64,000 nucleotides of DNA from assembly GCF_023822065.1 (NCBI RefSeq), contig NZ_CP084930.1, forward strand, positions 1,938,001 to 2,002,000. The letters are read 5' to 3'. Positions 17,007-25,325 of the stretch are shown in pieces (position 1 is the stretch's first letter; every line of letters begins with the position of its first letter). The notes beneath the pieces are model-generated. The model was not told the DNA's origin. It saw only the letters and a list, made by a program, of their open reading frames with translations, and ran no database searches. This DNA comes from Sphingomonas morindae. Lineage in GTDB: Bacteria; Pseudomonadota; Alphaproteobacteria; Sphingomonadales; Sphingomonadaceae. The translations under genes and the position numbers were made by a program.

Positions 17007-17218
17007 AGCAACCGATCGCCTTTACCATCATGTCGGGGGCGGAGCGAGTGTTAACCCGTCGCAATTTTCTCCTCAGATATAGCGTTCGGCATCCTCGATA
17101 CTGCGCTTCACAATCGCTTATTTCTCCTGTCAGTGTTGTCATTAGAGTATGCTTGATGGCCGGCCACGCGCCGTGGCTATCGCCCGAAGTAAACCATATC
17201 CGAATGCGAGGCTCGCGA

Positions 17219-17821
17219 TCAGACAGAAACTTTGCCCATCATGTCCTGTATGGCGCAACTAAGGGCGTCGGTCGAGCGACGGGCGGTGCCTTGCAAGAGT
17301 AGGAAACGCAGGTCATGGAGGCCTATGCAGCCCAGTGCCGCCGTCAGGTAGGGTGTGAGGAAATCCGGCTGGTTCGCCCCCGCACCTGCGAAGGTTCCGC
17401 CCGAGGCCACTGCGACGAACACGGGGCGGTCGATCAGCAGGCCGGCCTTGCCGTCCGGCCCTGGTGTGAAGGTGTGGAAGGCCCGCACCACGAGGTCGAT
17501 CCACAGCTTCAGGGCTGCAGGAATTGTGAAGTTGTGCATGGGCGTGCCGATCACGACGACTTCAGCCGCCTGCAGCTCGGCAATGCAAGCGGCCGATCCA
17601 TCGAGGGCCCCGGATCGCCGACCGTTCGGCGGCGACCGCGACACCACGTCGTCGGCAAAGGCCGCATCCAGCGGGGCGAGCGGCGCAGCATGAAGGTCGC
17701 GCCGGTTCAAGGTCGCGTTCAGATGGGCCGCCCCCAGCCGTTCGGTGATCGCGGTGCTCAGCGCAGTGCTGTACGAACCGCTCCCGCGAGGACTGCAGGT
17801 GACGTGGAGGATGTGGGTCAC
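17219..17821 (-). CDS. FMN-dependent NADH-azoreductase family (flavodoxin-like fold)
   Basis: The 200-residue protein has the NQO/AzoR flavodoxin fold: THILHVTCSPRGSGSYSTAL at the FMN phosphate loop, VVIGTPMHNFTIPAALKLWI and DLVVRAFHTFTPGPDGKAGL. It reduces quinones or azo compounds with NAD(P)H. The start is GTG 17821, whose first bases overlap the stop of the upstream GNAT gene (GTGA), giving tight coupling. Some key loops match azoR, but the identity is not close enough for me to give the symbol. Confidence 0.86.
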   Translation of the reverse strand: MTHILHVTCSPRGSGSYSTALSTAITERLGAAHLNATLNRRDLHAAPLAPLDAAFADDVVSRSPPNGRRSGALDGSAACIAELQAAEVVVIGTPMHNFTIPAALKLWIDLVVRAFHTFTPGPDGKAGLLIDRPVFVAVASGGTFAGAGANQPDFLTPYLTAALGCIGLHDLRFLLLQGTARRSTDALSCAIQDMMGKVSV

Positions 17822-18258
17822 GCGGCACGTTCGATCGGCTTCACGAAACCGGCAATCACTTCCTGCAATCCTTCGCGCCGGTAGAAGCGTCGAGCATCGA
17901 GGTTCGCCATGGCTGTGTCGAGCACCAGCCGATCGCATTCCGACGTGACGGCAATCGTGGCCAGGGCATCGAGAAGTTTGCTGCCCCACCCTTGGCCGCG
18001 ATGTCCGTCCGCGGTCACGAGGTCGTTGACGAAGAGGAAGCGACCATGGACGAGATTGAATTGCAGCCGGTAGCCTGCCAGCGCGATGATCTCATCCCCG
18101 CCGCGGCAGGCGAGCACGCGGTAGCCATCCGGTCGCATGGCTGCCGCGCGGGCGCACCACTCGGCTTCGGTACGAAGTTGCGGGCGCAACTGCTGGATGA
18201 TGGGGAAGCATACGCTTAGTGCTGCGTCAGTATCGGCATGTTCGAACGTCGGTGTCAT
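17818..18258 (-). CDS. GNAT family N-acetyltransferase
   Basis: The 146-residue protein is a compact GNAT domain: FLFVNDLVTADGHRGQGWGS contains the acetyl-CoA pyrophosphate loop (HRGQGWG), and VLDTAMANLDARRFYRREGL is motif B. ATG 18258 is the only start that keeps just the domain. It is coupled by a GTGA overlap to the azoreductase gene, so the two form an operon. The substrate is unknown. Confidence 0.88.
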   Translation of the reverse strand: MTPTFEHADTDAALSVCFPIIQQLRPQLRTEAEWCARAAAMRPDGYRVLACRGGDEIIALAGYRLQFNLVHGRFLFVNDLVTADGHRGQGWGSKLLDALATIAVTSECDRLVLDTAMANLDARRFYRREGLQEVIAGFVKPIERAA

Positions 18259-18481
18259 GGCCAGACTCCGTTTTGGAATATGCGGAAGGCCAGGCAGAGA
18301 TCGGGCATGTCCGCGCTTGCGGGAAGGCGCAAGAATCGACGATCCGGCTGCACCATCCCCGCCTCGCGGCAAAGCGGCCGATGCAGTGGATGGGGCACGG
18401 TACAGTCCGAAGGTCCGATCTTGGTCCTTTTCCTTCGTCTTGTCAGTCGCCAGATCTTCCAGGTCTCGATCGGAGGATGCG

Positions 18482-19234
18482 ATGAGCCAAAAGATCTTTC
18501 TCGCCGGAGCGGCAGGCGCCATCGGCCGGCGTCTCGTTCCTCTGCTGGTCCGCGACGGACACAGGGTGTTCGGCACGACGCGTTCAACGGCACGGGTCGC
18601 CGACATCGAGGCGCTCGGAGCCACGCCCCTGATCGTCGACGTATTCGACGCCGATGCGCTGGTCCGCGCGGTTCGTGAGGCCGAACCCGATATCGTCATC
18701 CATCAATTGACCGATCTGTCGTCCGGACTCGAGCAGGATCCGGAGGCGGCGCGGCGCGCCAATGCCCGATTACGTCGCGAAGGCACGGCGAATCTGGTCG
18801 GGGCAGCGATCGCCGCGGGAGCTGGACGGTTCGTCGCGCAGAGCATCGCCTGGGCCTATGCACCAGGTCCGACGCCGTACACCGAGGATGCGCCGCTCGA
18901 CGTGGGCGCCGAAGGCGCACGCCACACCACCATCGTCGAGGGTGTCGTGCCCCTCGAACGGGCGGTTCTCGACGCGTCCGGGCTGGACGGTATCGTGTTG
19001 CGCTACGGTCAGCTCTACGGCCCAGGAACCTGGACGCAGACGCCGGACGGCGCCTCTCCGCTCCACGTCGACGCCGCCGCGTCAGCCGCCGCGCTGGCCA
19101 TCGATCATGGCGCGCCGGGCGTTTACAACATCGCGGACGAGGGAGGCGTGGTGAGCGTCGGCAAGGCAATGACGGAACTCGGCTGGTCGCCGGCCTTCCG
19201 CTTGGATCGGTCCGACTCGGCGATTACGGTCTGA
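18482..19234 (+). CDS. NAD-dependent epimerase/dehydratase family protein
   Basis: The 250-residue protein is an extended-type SDR domain. The glycine motif is FLAGAAGAIGRRLVPLLV, then VFGTTRSTARVADIEALG and the VIHQLTDLSSGLEQDPE strand. The active-site tyrosine region is modified (AQSIAWAYAPGPTPYTEDAP), as in atypical sugar epimerase-like proteins. It is shorter than classical epimerases (about 310 residues). ATG 18482 follows GGAGG. Its role is unclear; it precedes a GNAT gene on the same strand by 33 bp. Confidence 0.85.
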   Translation: MSQKIFLAGAAGAIGRRLVPLLVRDGHRVFGTTRSTARVADIEALGATPLIVDVFDADALVRAVREAEPDIVIHQLTDLSSGLEQDPEAARRANARLRREGTANLVGAAIAAGAGRFVAQSIAWAYAPGPTPYTEDAPLDVGAEGARHTTIVEGVVPLERAVLDASGLDGIVLRYGQLYGPGTWTQTPDGASPLHVDAAASAAALAIDHGAPGVYNIADEGGVVSVGKAMTELGWSPAFRLDRSDSAITV

Positions 19235-19267
19235 TCATCGGCCCGCAAGCGTTCCCGGAAGCCTACG

Positions 19268-19741
19268 ATGTTTGACATACGCGAAGACGATCTGAGCGGC
19301 GAGGACACACGACAGTTGCTTGCGTTACATTTGGCCGGAATGCACGCGGTCTCTCCGCCGGGGAGCGTTTTCGCGCTAAACCTTTCAGGCCTGCAGGTGC
19401 CCGAGGTCACGGTGTGGACGGCACGCCGCGACGGGCGGGTGGCCAGCGTCGGCGCGCTCAAGATGCTGCCTGACGCTGGCGCCGAGGTGAAGTCGATGCG
19501 CACCCACCCGGACTTCCTACGCCAGGGCGCGGCCGCATGCCTGCTGGACGCGATCATCGCCGAAGCGACCCGCCGCGGCGTCGCGCGGCTTAGCTTGGAG
19601 ACAGGAAGTGGTCCGGCCTTCGAGCCAGCTTTGACGCTTTACCGGCGACGAGGCTTCCGCAACGGCCCGCCCTTCTCAACTTATGAGCAAACAGCATTCA
19701 ACCAATTCCTCCACCTCGCGATCTTGGGTCCGGTCGCATAA
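19268..19741 (+). CDS. GNAT family N-acetyltransferase
   Basis: The 157-residue protein is a GNAT domain with SMRTHPDFLRQGAAACLLDA as the acetyl-CoA binding strand-loop-helix and RLSLETGSGPAFEPALTLY as motif B. The ending RRRGFRNGPPFSTYEQTAFN resembles the PA4866/YsnE-like group. It probably shares a transcript with the epimerase-like gene just upstream. The acceptor is unknown. Confidence 0.88.
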   Translation: MFDIREDDLSGEDTRQLLALHLAGMHAVSPPGSVFALNLSGLQVPEVTVWTARRDGRVASVGALKMLPDAGAEVKSMRTHPDFLRQGAAACLLDAIIAEATRRGVARLSLETGSGPAFEPALTLYRRRGFRNGPPFSTYEQTAFNQFLHLAILGPVA

Positions 19742-19837
19742 CGAATAGCGCCCAGGCGGAGCGTTGCCTGCGGCGCATTCATCGGTCGCCTTTGATCGCC
19801 CAGCCTTGGCAAGTCGTCCTTTTGACTTGGCCTTAGT

Positions 19838-20812
19838 TCATCGTCCATCGCGCCTATCTGCTGGCCGTACCGCGTCGAGCCCGGCCAGTTCGCATGACAG
19901 CGCCCACAATCGCTCGGCCTCGTCAGGATCGACGGCATAGGGTCTGACGCCGACGAAGGTAGCGTCGTGCGCGACCGGCGCGACGTCGCAATCCTCGCAG
20001 TAGAGGCCGCCGACTCCGTCCAACCAGGGCGAGGTTGCCGCCCAGACCGTCGTCGCCGCGCCCTGTGCCGGCGACTTGAAGGTTAGATCGGCGGGGGCAC
20101 CGCTCGCGTCGAGCCAGCCGGCCGCGACCATCTCCTGTTGCGCCAGATGGCGCTGGAGCGGCGTGAAGATCTTGCCGGGATGGAGCGAGAAGGCCCGTAT
20201 GCCCTCGTCGCGTCCGATGCGATCGACGTGGAGCGCGTACAGCGCGTTGGCAGTCTTCGACTGCCCGTAGGCCAGCCATTTGTCGTAGCCTTGCTCGAAC
20301 TGCACGTCGTCCCAGCGCATCGGCGAGGCGTGATGGCCGGCTGAGGACACGCAGATCACGCGCGAGCCACCGCGCAGCAGCGGCCAGAGCCAGCGCGTCA
20401 AGGCGAAGTGCCCGAGATGGTTGGTCGCGAACTGCGCCTCCCAGCCCGGGCCGACGCGCGTCTCCGGGCAGGCCATGATGCCGGCATTGGCGATCAGTAG
20501 ATCGATGTGCCGTCCGTCCGCCAGCATCCGCTCGGCGAAGGCGCTGACGCTCGAGAGATCGGAAAGGTCGAGTGGTGCGACCGTGACGGCGCGCAGAGCG
20601 TGTAATGCCGACTTCGCTCGCTCGGCATCGCGCGCGGCGACGATCACCTCCGCTTCGACTGCCGCGAGCGCCTTCGTCGTTTCCAGCCCGAGCCCCGAAT
20701 GACCACCGGTGACGATCGCCCGCTTGCCGGTGAGATCGATGCCGTCGAGGACATCGGCGGCAGTCGTCTGGGCCCCGAAGCCAGTGCCGAGCGGATGCTG
20801 TTGGTCGATCAT
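19838..20812 (-). CDS. SDR family oxidoreductase, retinol dehydrogenase-like
   Basis: The 324-residue protein is a classical SDR of the long, RDH/WWOX-like type. It has TGxxxGxG as AIVTGGHSGLGLETTKAL, the NAG motif as LLIANAGIMACPE, the catalytic serine in ICVSSAGHHASP and the YxxxK pair in LAYGQSKTANALYA. ATG 20812 starts MIDQQHPLGTGF, usual for this subgroup. It is divergent from the AraC gene at 20945, a pairing frequently seen where the AraC protein controls a solvent or aldehyde oxidoreductase. Confidence 0.92.
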   Translation of the reverse strand: MIDQQHPLGTGFGAQTTAADVLDGIDLTGKRAIVTGGHSGLGLETTKALAAVEAEVIVAARDAERAKSALHALRAVTVAPLDLSDLSSVSAFAERMLADGRHIDLLIANAGIMACPETRVGPGWEAQFATNHLGHFALTRWLWPLLRGGSRVICVSSAGHHASPMRWDDVQFEQGYDKWLAYGQSKTANALYALHVDRIGRDEGIRAFSLHPGKIFTPLQRHLAQQEMVAAGWLDASGAPADLTFKSPAQGAATTVWAATSPWLDGVGGLYCEDCDVAPVAHDATFVGVRPYAVDPDEAERLWALSCELAGLDAVRPADRRDGR

Positions 20813-20944
20813 GATAGTCTGTCTCCACGTCAAGCAGGCGCCACCTGCCGAATTTGGAAGACCATCGGGGCTGGAGATCGAACGATCCATGCGGTATAGT
20901 TCGCATCTCTTTCGCCATCGTCCGGAGTTGCTGCGCTGGACCCG

Positions 20945-21847
20945 TTGTCCGACGTCCTTTCGCTGCTGCGGCCGAGAAGCGCGGTCAGCGCCGGGCTCGA
21001 CGCGGGCGGCGAGTGGGCGATCCGCTTTCCGCCGCACGAGGGCATCAAGTTCAACGCCGTCATGCGCGGCGCCTGCTGGGTGCAGGTGGACGGGGAAACG
21101 GAGCCGCGTCGGATCGAAGCCGGCGACTGCTTTCTTCTGACGCGCGGCCGACCCTTCCTGTTCGCGACCGAACTCGCGCTGCCGCCGATCGACTCGCCCG
21201 CGATCTACGACCGGGCCGTGGACGGCATCGCGACCTGCAACGGCGGTGGCGACTTCTTCCTGATTGGAGGGCGTTTCGCCTTCGAGGGCGACTATGCGGG
21301 CCTGCTGTTCGGCGCGCTGCCGGCCATCGTCCACCTCCGCAATGCGTCGAGCCACGCCGCCGTGCTGCGCTGGGCGCTCGACCAGCTCGCGGTGGAGATC
21401 AGGGACTGCGCGCCCGGTCAGGCGCTGATGGCCGATCACCTCGCCCAGATCATGCTGTTGCAGGTGCTGCGCCTGTGGCTGGCGAGCGCGCCGGGCAAGT
21501 CGTCCGGCTGGCTCGGCGCGCTGTCCGATCCGCGGCTCGCGCGGGCGATTGGCGTCATGCACGCCGAGCCGGGCCGCCGCTGGACGCTCGCCGCGCTCGC
21601 GGATCATGCGGGCATGTCGCGCACGACCTTCGCCGAGCGCTTCCGCGATGCCGTCGGCCGACCGCCGCTGGATTATCTGACGGACTGGCGCATGCGCCTC
21701 GCCGCAGACCGTCTGCGGCGGACCGATGACGGCGTTGCCAGCATCGCCTTCTCGGTCGGCTACCAGTCCGAGGCGGCGTTCAGCACCGCATTCCGCCGCG
21801 TGACGGGCTCGGCTCCAAGCCAGCATCGCCAGCAAACACCTGGATAG
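20945..21847 (+). CDS. AraC family transcriptional regulator (cupin_6 type)
   Basis: The product of about 300 residues has an N-terminal cupin_6 sensor (EWAIRFPPHEGIKFNAVMRG, IEAGDCFLLTRGRPF) and a C-terminal AraC domain (WTLAALADHAGMSRTTFAER, then SIAFSVGYQSEAAFSTAFRR). A TTG at 20945 is used here. A CTG at 20936 eight bases after GGAG would give the family-like start MDPLSDVLSLLRP, so the true start may be that rare codon. It faces the SDR gene, the expected target. Confidence 0.88.
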   Translation: MSDVLSLLRPRSAVSAGLDAGGEWAIRFPPHEGIKFNAVMRGACWVQVDGETEPRRIEAGDCFLLTRGRPFLFATELALPPIDSPAIYDRAVDGIATCNGGGDFFLIGGRFAFEGDYAGLLFGALPAIVHLRNASSHAAVLRWALDQLAVEIRDCAPGQALMADHLAQIMLLQVLRLWLASAPGKSSGWLGALSDPRLARAIGVMHAEPGRRWTLAALADHAGMSRTTFAERFRDAVGRPPLDYLTDWRMRLAADRLRRTDDGVASIAFSVGYQSEAAFSTAFRRVTGSAPSQHRQQTPG

Positions 21848-21872
21848 GCCGACGATATCGAGTGGTGAGCAG

Positions 21873-21949
21873 TGGCGCACCCATCAGGATTCGAACCTGA
21901 GACCTCACCCTTCGGAGGGGTGCGCTCTATCCAGCTGAGCTATGGGTGC
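21873..21949 (-). tRNA. tRNA-Arg (anticodon CCG), CCA encoded
   Basis: Reading the minus strand, a 77-nt cloverleaf begins GCACCCATAGCTCAGCTGG. The anticodon stem CACCC/GGGTG encloses the loop CTCCGAA, giving anticodon CCG, which reads CGG arginine codons. The T arm contains GGTTCGAATCC, and the acceptor GCACCC pairs with GGGTGC before discriminator G and an encoded CCA. All canonical positions are present. It stands alone, just upstream of an AT-richer island. Confidence 0.96.
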
Positions 21950-22499
21950 TTCCTGCTTACGCAGTGCTTACGCGAAATTTCCGAACCTGTGAAGCAGCGA
22001 ACGAAAGTTCGGTATATCGTTGAGATTAAGCGCTTTTCTTCGTCACTTTCTTCCGCCGTCACCCTTGACATCAGCCTTCGGAGGGAAGGGGATACTAGGT
22101 CTTTCGGGGCTTTGCAGCCTTTCGAGTTCAGCTGAAAGCCGCAACAGAAGGTGAACAGCTGGTTCGGATTAGCCCGCGTCACCGGACTTGCACCGGACCG
22201 TTTGCCGTCCGATAAAGGTGCGGGCGCCGTATCGAAGCCCGCGCCGGTGGCGGCGGCGCTGGATCGTGGCTGCGCCGCATCGATGTCTCGGCTGCGGCAG
22301 GTGGTGCGCAACCTTGAAACGGCCCCGGCAGTGACCATCTTGGTGTTGCGAAATGGTCACTTGCGCTTAGTCGCGCAAACGTGCGATTTCGCGCACAGCG
22401 TCGGGTTCGGGTAGGGGTTCCTTAATCAGGAACGCGTTACCTTCCCTGCGCGTTAAGAATTGCCGACGGAGTGTCGGCGCCATAGCTGAGGGAACCGAG
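21950..22499. other. intergenic region upstream of tRNA-Arg and of the small-gene island
   Basis: I find no gene in this 550-bp stretch. Near the tRNA, GCTTACGC occurs twice within 15 bp. Further in are TTGACA (about 22067) and GATACT about 20 bp later, too far apart for a good promoter. The promoter for the downstream small gene is probably nearer 22430-22490. Nothing resembles an attachment core or a second tRNA. Confidence 0.4.
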
Positions 22500-22733
22500 A
22501 TGTCGATCGAGCGTGAAACGTTGGCGAAGAATTTCGCCGATGCCGGCGCGCGTGGTCTGCTCGACATTAAGTTCTTCGTCATTCCCGACGAGGAAACCAC
22601 CGTCGACAGCCTGCGAGCGGCCGTCAACAGATCGGAGGATGCGATCCGGCATGGACGCTTCACCGGTTTTATGGTGGACGACGAGGGGCTTATCTCCACG
22701 TCGGTTGATGACCTTCTTTACATGGCCGCTTGA
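22500..22733 (+). CDS. hypothetical small acidic protein
   Basis: The 77-residue product starts MSIERETLAKNFADAGARGL and is acidic, with no membrane segment. It contains TTVDSLRAAVNRSEDAIRHG and ends GLISTSVDDLLYMAA. I do not recognise the family. GGGAACCGAG upstream of ATG 22500 gives a possible ribosome site. It lies 40 bp ahead of the ImmA/IrrE-like gene on the same strand and probably forms a two-gene unit with it. That pairing makes a regulator or antitoxin-like partner conceivable, but nothing in the sequence shows it. Confidence 0.6.
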   Translation: MSIERETLAKNFADAGARGLLDIKFFVIPDEETTVDSLRAAVNRSEDAIRHGRFTGFMVDDEGLISTSVDDLLYMAA

Positions 22734-22773
22734 TGTTGTAATGCGATCGGTCTGTTGACCGGTCAGGTGGCAA

Positions 22774-23451
22774 ATGACGTCTCCTTTTCAAGCGGCGGTC
22801 ACTAAGGCCGCCGCTATTCTTTTGTCCTATCGCGATAGTTATGGCGATGCAGCGTTTCCGACGCTCAAGGACAAGCTTTGGCCCGTAATCAAGCACCAAG
22901 CATCACTGAATGGCGTTGATGCTGTTATGGTTGAGCGCTTCAACGAACCGATGCGTCCTCTTGTTGGCCAAGTGAGGCGGGTGACTGAACAGCCCGGTGC
23001 GTATAGAGATGTTCGAGTGCTGGGTAAAATATTCCTTTGCCCGACCTTGACTCTCGATTGGCAGAGGTGGGTGCAGGTCAAGGAGGCCTGTCATCTTATG
23101 CTTGATACCGAAGCTGATTTCATGACCGAGATTGACGATATTGATAATGTGCTACTCTGCTTTGCTCAGTTTGATCCTGATGCATGGACGGAACAGTTTA
23201 TCTCTGAGTTGCGGGCGTCGATCTGCGCCAATGAAATACTCTTTCCTTTTGCTACGCGCGTTGCTTTGAAGGCCAAGTACGATCAGGGTGCTATTTCGCC
23301 GAGCATCATCGCAGCGCGAGCGGGAATACCCGTGTCGATAGTGCGAAATGTAATGAGTAATAAATACTGGCTCGCAGCAGAGGCCGCCAACAAAAAGCTA
23401 ATGCGGGACAGCCTATCTGGTAAAATCAAAACTGCGTCTTTCCCAATCTAA
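22774..23451 (+). CDS. ImmA/IrrE-like (DUF955-type) protein with altered zinc motif
   Basis: The 225-residue product has a layout like ImmA/IrrE metallopeptidases: VKEACHLMLDTEADF in place of the HExxH helix, then ELRASICANEILFPFATRVA and ISPSIIAARAGIPVSIVRNV, the usual second motif and helix-turn-helix-like tail. The first zinc histidine is lysine here (KEACH, residues 103-107), so proteolysis is doubtful. The gene is visibly AT-richer than its neighbours, suggesting transfer. ImmA proteins cleave phage or ICE repressors; this copy may act by binding instead. Family assignment is moderate. Confidence 0.55.
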   Translation: MTSPFQAAVTKAAAILLSYRDSYGDAAFPTLKDKLWPVIKHQASLNGVDAVMVERFNEPMRPLVGQVRRVTEQPGAYRDVRVLGKIFLCPTLTLDWQRWVQVKEACHLMLDTEADFMTEIDDIDNVLLCFAQFDPDAWTEQFISELRASICANEILFPFATRVALKAKYDQGAISPSIIAARAGIPVSIVRNVMSNKYWLAAEAANKKLMRDSLSGKIKTASFPI

Positions 23452-23487
23452 GGCAAAGAAGTTTCTAGTAATTTTGACGGGAAGAAA

Positions 23488-23505
23488 AGCCTGTGAAATC
23501 AGGCT
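23488..23505 (+). terminator. weak hairpin after the ImmA-like gene
   Basis: AGCCTG and CAGGCT pair around a 6-nt TGAAAT loop, 37 bp after the ImmA-like stop. There is no U tract, so termination strength is uncertain. The rest of 23506-23769 holds no gene that I can support. Confidence 0.3.
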
Positions 23506-23769
23506 GAAACATACTCAGGCCCGTTTGGCTGTTCATGCACAGAAAGCTTGTGCTGCCGGAGTAAGGTGGCCCGGCTTGGGCGATTGACAGCGCAGCACTA
23601 CTTTTAGGCCGTTGCACAATCGCTACTGTATGAGCGCCGAGAACGCTTGGCGACTCGCGCGCTATGGCATAGCCAGGCCGTACCCCGCCGACGAAAGCTA
23701 TGCCCGATCGCCTCGGGCAAGCTGATCGAGAAGTCCATAACCAACGATCGCGGCTGTACCTTGCCCTTG

Positions 23770-24107
23770 TTGCGTTCTGCACTGCAGAACTCGAGGCGGG
23801 GCTGCCTCGTGCCCTTCACCAGCTTCAGCGGATATGGCTTCGGCTGGTTGGCGAGCGGCTGCTCCACTATTTCAACGTGCTGTCGCGGCCGATCGTCAGC
23901 TTTGCGGGCGTGTAGCGTCCGGCGGAGGGCGGCGCCGTGTTCTTCATCCTGACCACCGGGCCCAACAGATTGGTCGCGCCGATCCACCACAAGGCGATGC
24001 CAGTGCGGCTCCACGACCAAGATGAGACGCGCTGGCTCAGCGCGCCGCTCGAGGAGGCGCTTACGCTCGCCGCACCGTTCCCGGCGCAGCTGGTGGCAGT
24101 AGCCTAA
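23770..24107 (+). pseudogene. SRAP family (SOS response-associated peptidase, YedK-like), decayed
   Basis: Fragments of a SRAP protein are scattered over two frames: SRRGCLVPFTSFSGYGFGW (23791-23847) corresponds to the conserved RCLVP strand. After a frameshift, RPIVSFAGV, a TAG stop, then AVFFILTTGPNRLVAPIHHK and AMPVRLHDQDETRWLSAPLE follow to TAA 24105. The conserved H-x-x-A/R-M-P-V active-site region is still present. SRAP/HMCES proteins bind abasic sites in single-stranded DNA. This copy cannot make a full protein. Confidence 0.65.
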
Positions 24108-24108
24108 A

Positions 24109-24133
24109 AAAGCTCGGCCGGAGGACGAGCTTT
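24109..24133 (-). terminator. intrinsic terminator for leftward transcription
   Basis: On the minus strand an 8-bp perfect stem, AAAGCTCG and CGAGCTTT, encloses a 9-nt loop and is followed by a TTTTTT run. It would end leftward transcription that passes beyond the pilus operon. Bases 24134-24341 hold only GC-rich sequence with no gene seen. Confidence 0.7.
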
Positions 24134-24341
24134 CCATGTAGGATTTCGTGCTCTCTATGTTCCGGCACCCGGCGCAAGCTGGGTGCGGGGCGTAAGCGGC
24201 CGGCCGGCCGCACGCGACGGGGGAGCGCCCGTCGGTTGCCGCGATGGCGCGCGGCACCCCCGCCGGCCCAGGCCGGCGAAGAAGGGTTCAGCAGAATGAT
24301 CGCTCTATCTCAATTTCCCGGCTACGCCGTTCTCAGCTCCG

Positions 24342-24364
24342 AAGGAGAGCAAGCGGCTCTCCTT
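24342..24364 (-). terminator. hairpin at the end of the pilus operon
   Basis: AAGGAGAGC and GCTCTCCTT form a perfect 9-bp stem with a 5-nt loop, overlapping the stop codon of the last pilus gene. There is no U tract on the minus strand, so it may be a 3' stabilising stem, with the stronger terminator at 24109-24133 downstream. Confidence 0.5.
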
Positions 24365-25325
24365 AGAAGGAGATGATGACGTTGACGGTGTCGGTGTAGG
24401 TGCCCGCCGGTGGAGTGCTCTGGGCGGAGTTCACCTTGGCGACATAGGACTGCATCTGGTTCGGGGTGGTCGAACCCGATCCAACGCCGTTGTTGGCGCT
24501 ACTCGGCAGTGGATTGCTTTCATCCCAGATGGTCGCGCCGTCGGTCCGGTAGATATTGTATTGCAGCACATGGCCCGCGCCGTCGGTCATCGTGCGCCAG
24601 GGACGGGCGGACCCGTTGCTCCCGCTCGAGAAGCTGACCTTGTAGCTGCTGCCGGTAGAACAATCGACCAGCACGGCCTGCGCGACCGGCTGGAATTGGC
24701 TGGCAAGCGGGGCGGTGCCGAAGCTCACACTAGGCGCGTTGATCCGGCAGTCAGCGCTCAACACCAGCACCACCTGGATCGTCGTGGTTCCGGTGCCCGT
24801 TTCGTAGGCGACGCATACCACGCCCGACACATCGACGCCGTTGCAGACCTTCCAGCTCCATTGGATGGTCAGCGTATCGGTATAGGTTCCCGCCGGAATG
24901 TTCGGCGCCCCGGTGATCCGCGCCGACAGCGGCGGCACAAAACTGTTGGGGTTCACTATGTTGAGCACCGACAGCAGCGTAGAATTATAATAATCGATCG
25001 TGCCACCCTGGGTGAAGGGGTAGGAGAAATTTTGATCGGCAGCAACTTGGAAGGGGATGCTGCCGCCCGATGCGCTCTTCAGCGCGAAGCCATTGAGACT
25101 GGTCATGGTGGCGCGCGCATAACTCGTGCCCAGCACGTTGAGCACCGAGCCGGTGCAGGCGAGCCCCGCCTTGCCCGAGATATTCGCGACGGCACTCGCC
25201 TTCACATCATAAGTGGATCCTGCCGCGAAGGCGAGCGATGGCGAGGAAACGAGACAGGTCGCGTCCGCAACGCCGGCGGTGCCGAGCGCGAGCAGGAGGG
25301 CGCATAGCAGGCGGATCATAGGCAT
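24363..25325 (-). CDS. two-domain spore coat protein U (SCPU) protein, likely pilus tip adhesin
   Basis: The 320-residue secreted protein has a signal peptide (MIRLLCALLLALGTAGVADA) followed by two SCPU domains. Domain one runs about residues 25-165 and ends AGTYTDTLTIQWSW. Domain two starts LSADCRINAPSVSFGTAPLA and ends AGTYTDTVNVIISF, the donor-strand-type C-terminal beta signature. The other pilins here have one domain, so the double form at the operon end suits a tip or adhesin subunit. ATG 25325 overlaps the usher stop; ATG 25319 (ATGA) is an alternative. Confidence 0.85.
   Translation of the reverse strand: MPMIRLLCALLLALGTAGVADATCLVSSPSLAFAAGSTYDVKASAVANISGKAGLACTGSVLNVLGTSYARATMTSLNGFALKSASGGSIPFQVAADQNFSYPFTQGGTIDYYNSTLLSVLNIVNPNSFVPPLSARITGAPNIPAGTYTDTLTIQWSWKVCNGVDVSGVVCVAYETGTGTTTIQVVLVLSADCRINAPSVSFGTAPLASQFQPVAQAVLVDCSTGSSYKVSFSSGSNGSARPWRTMTDGAGHVLQYNIYRTDGATIWDESNPLPSSANNGVGSGSTTPNQMQSYVAKVNSAQSTPPAGTYTDTVNVIISF

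Noticed and set aside
21873-21949. tRNA-Arg as the attachment site of this prophage
   Set aside because: The prophage left end lies 7.8 kb away, past the intact pilus operon, and no copy of the tRNA 3' end is seen near 29.7 kb.
22067-22100. TTGACA with GATACT downstream as a promoter
   Set aside because: The spacing is about 20 bp, too long for a confident sigma-70 promoter, and no gene starts shortly after.
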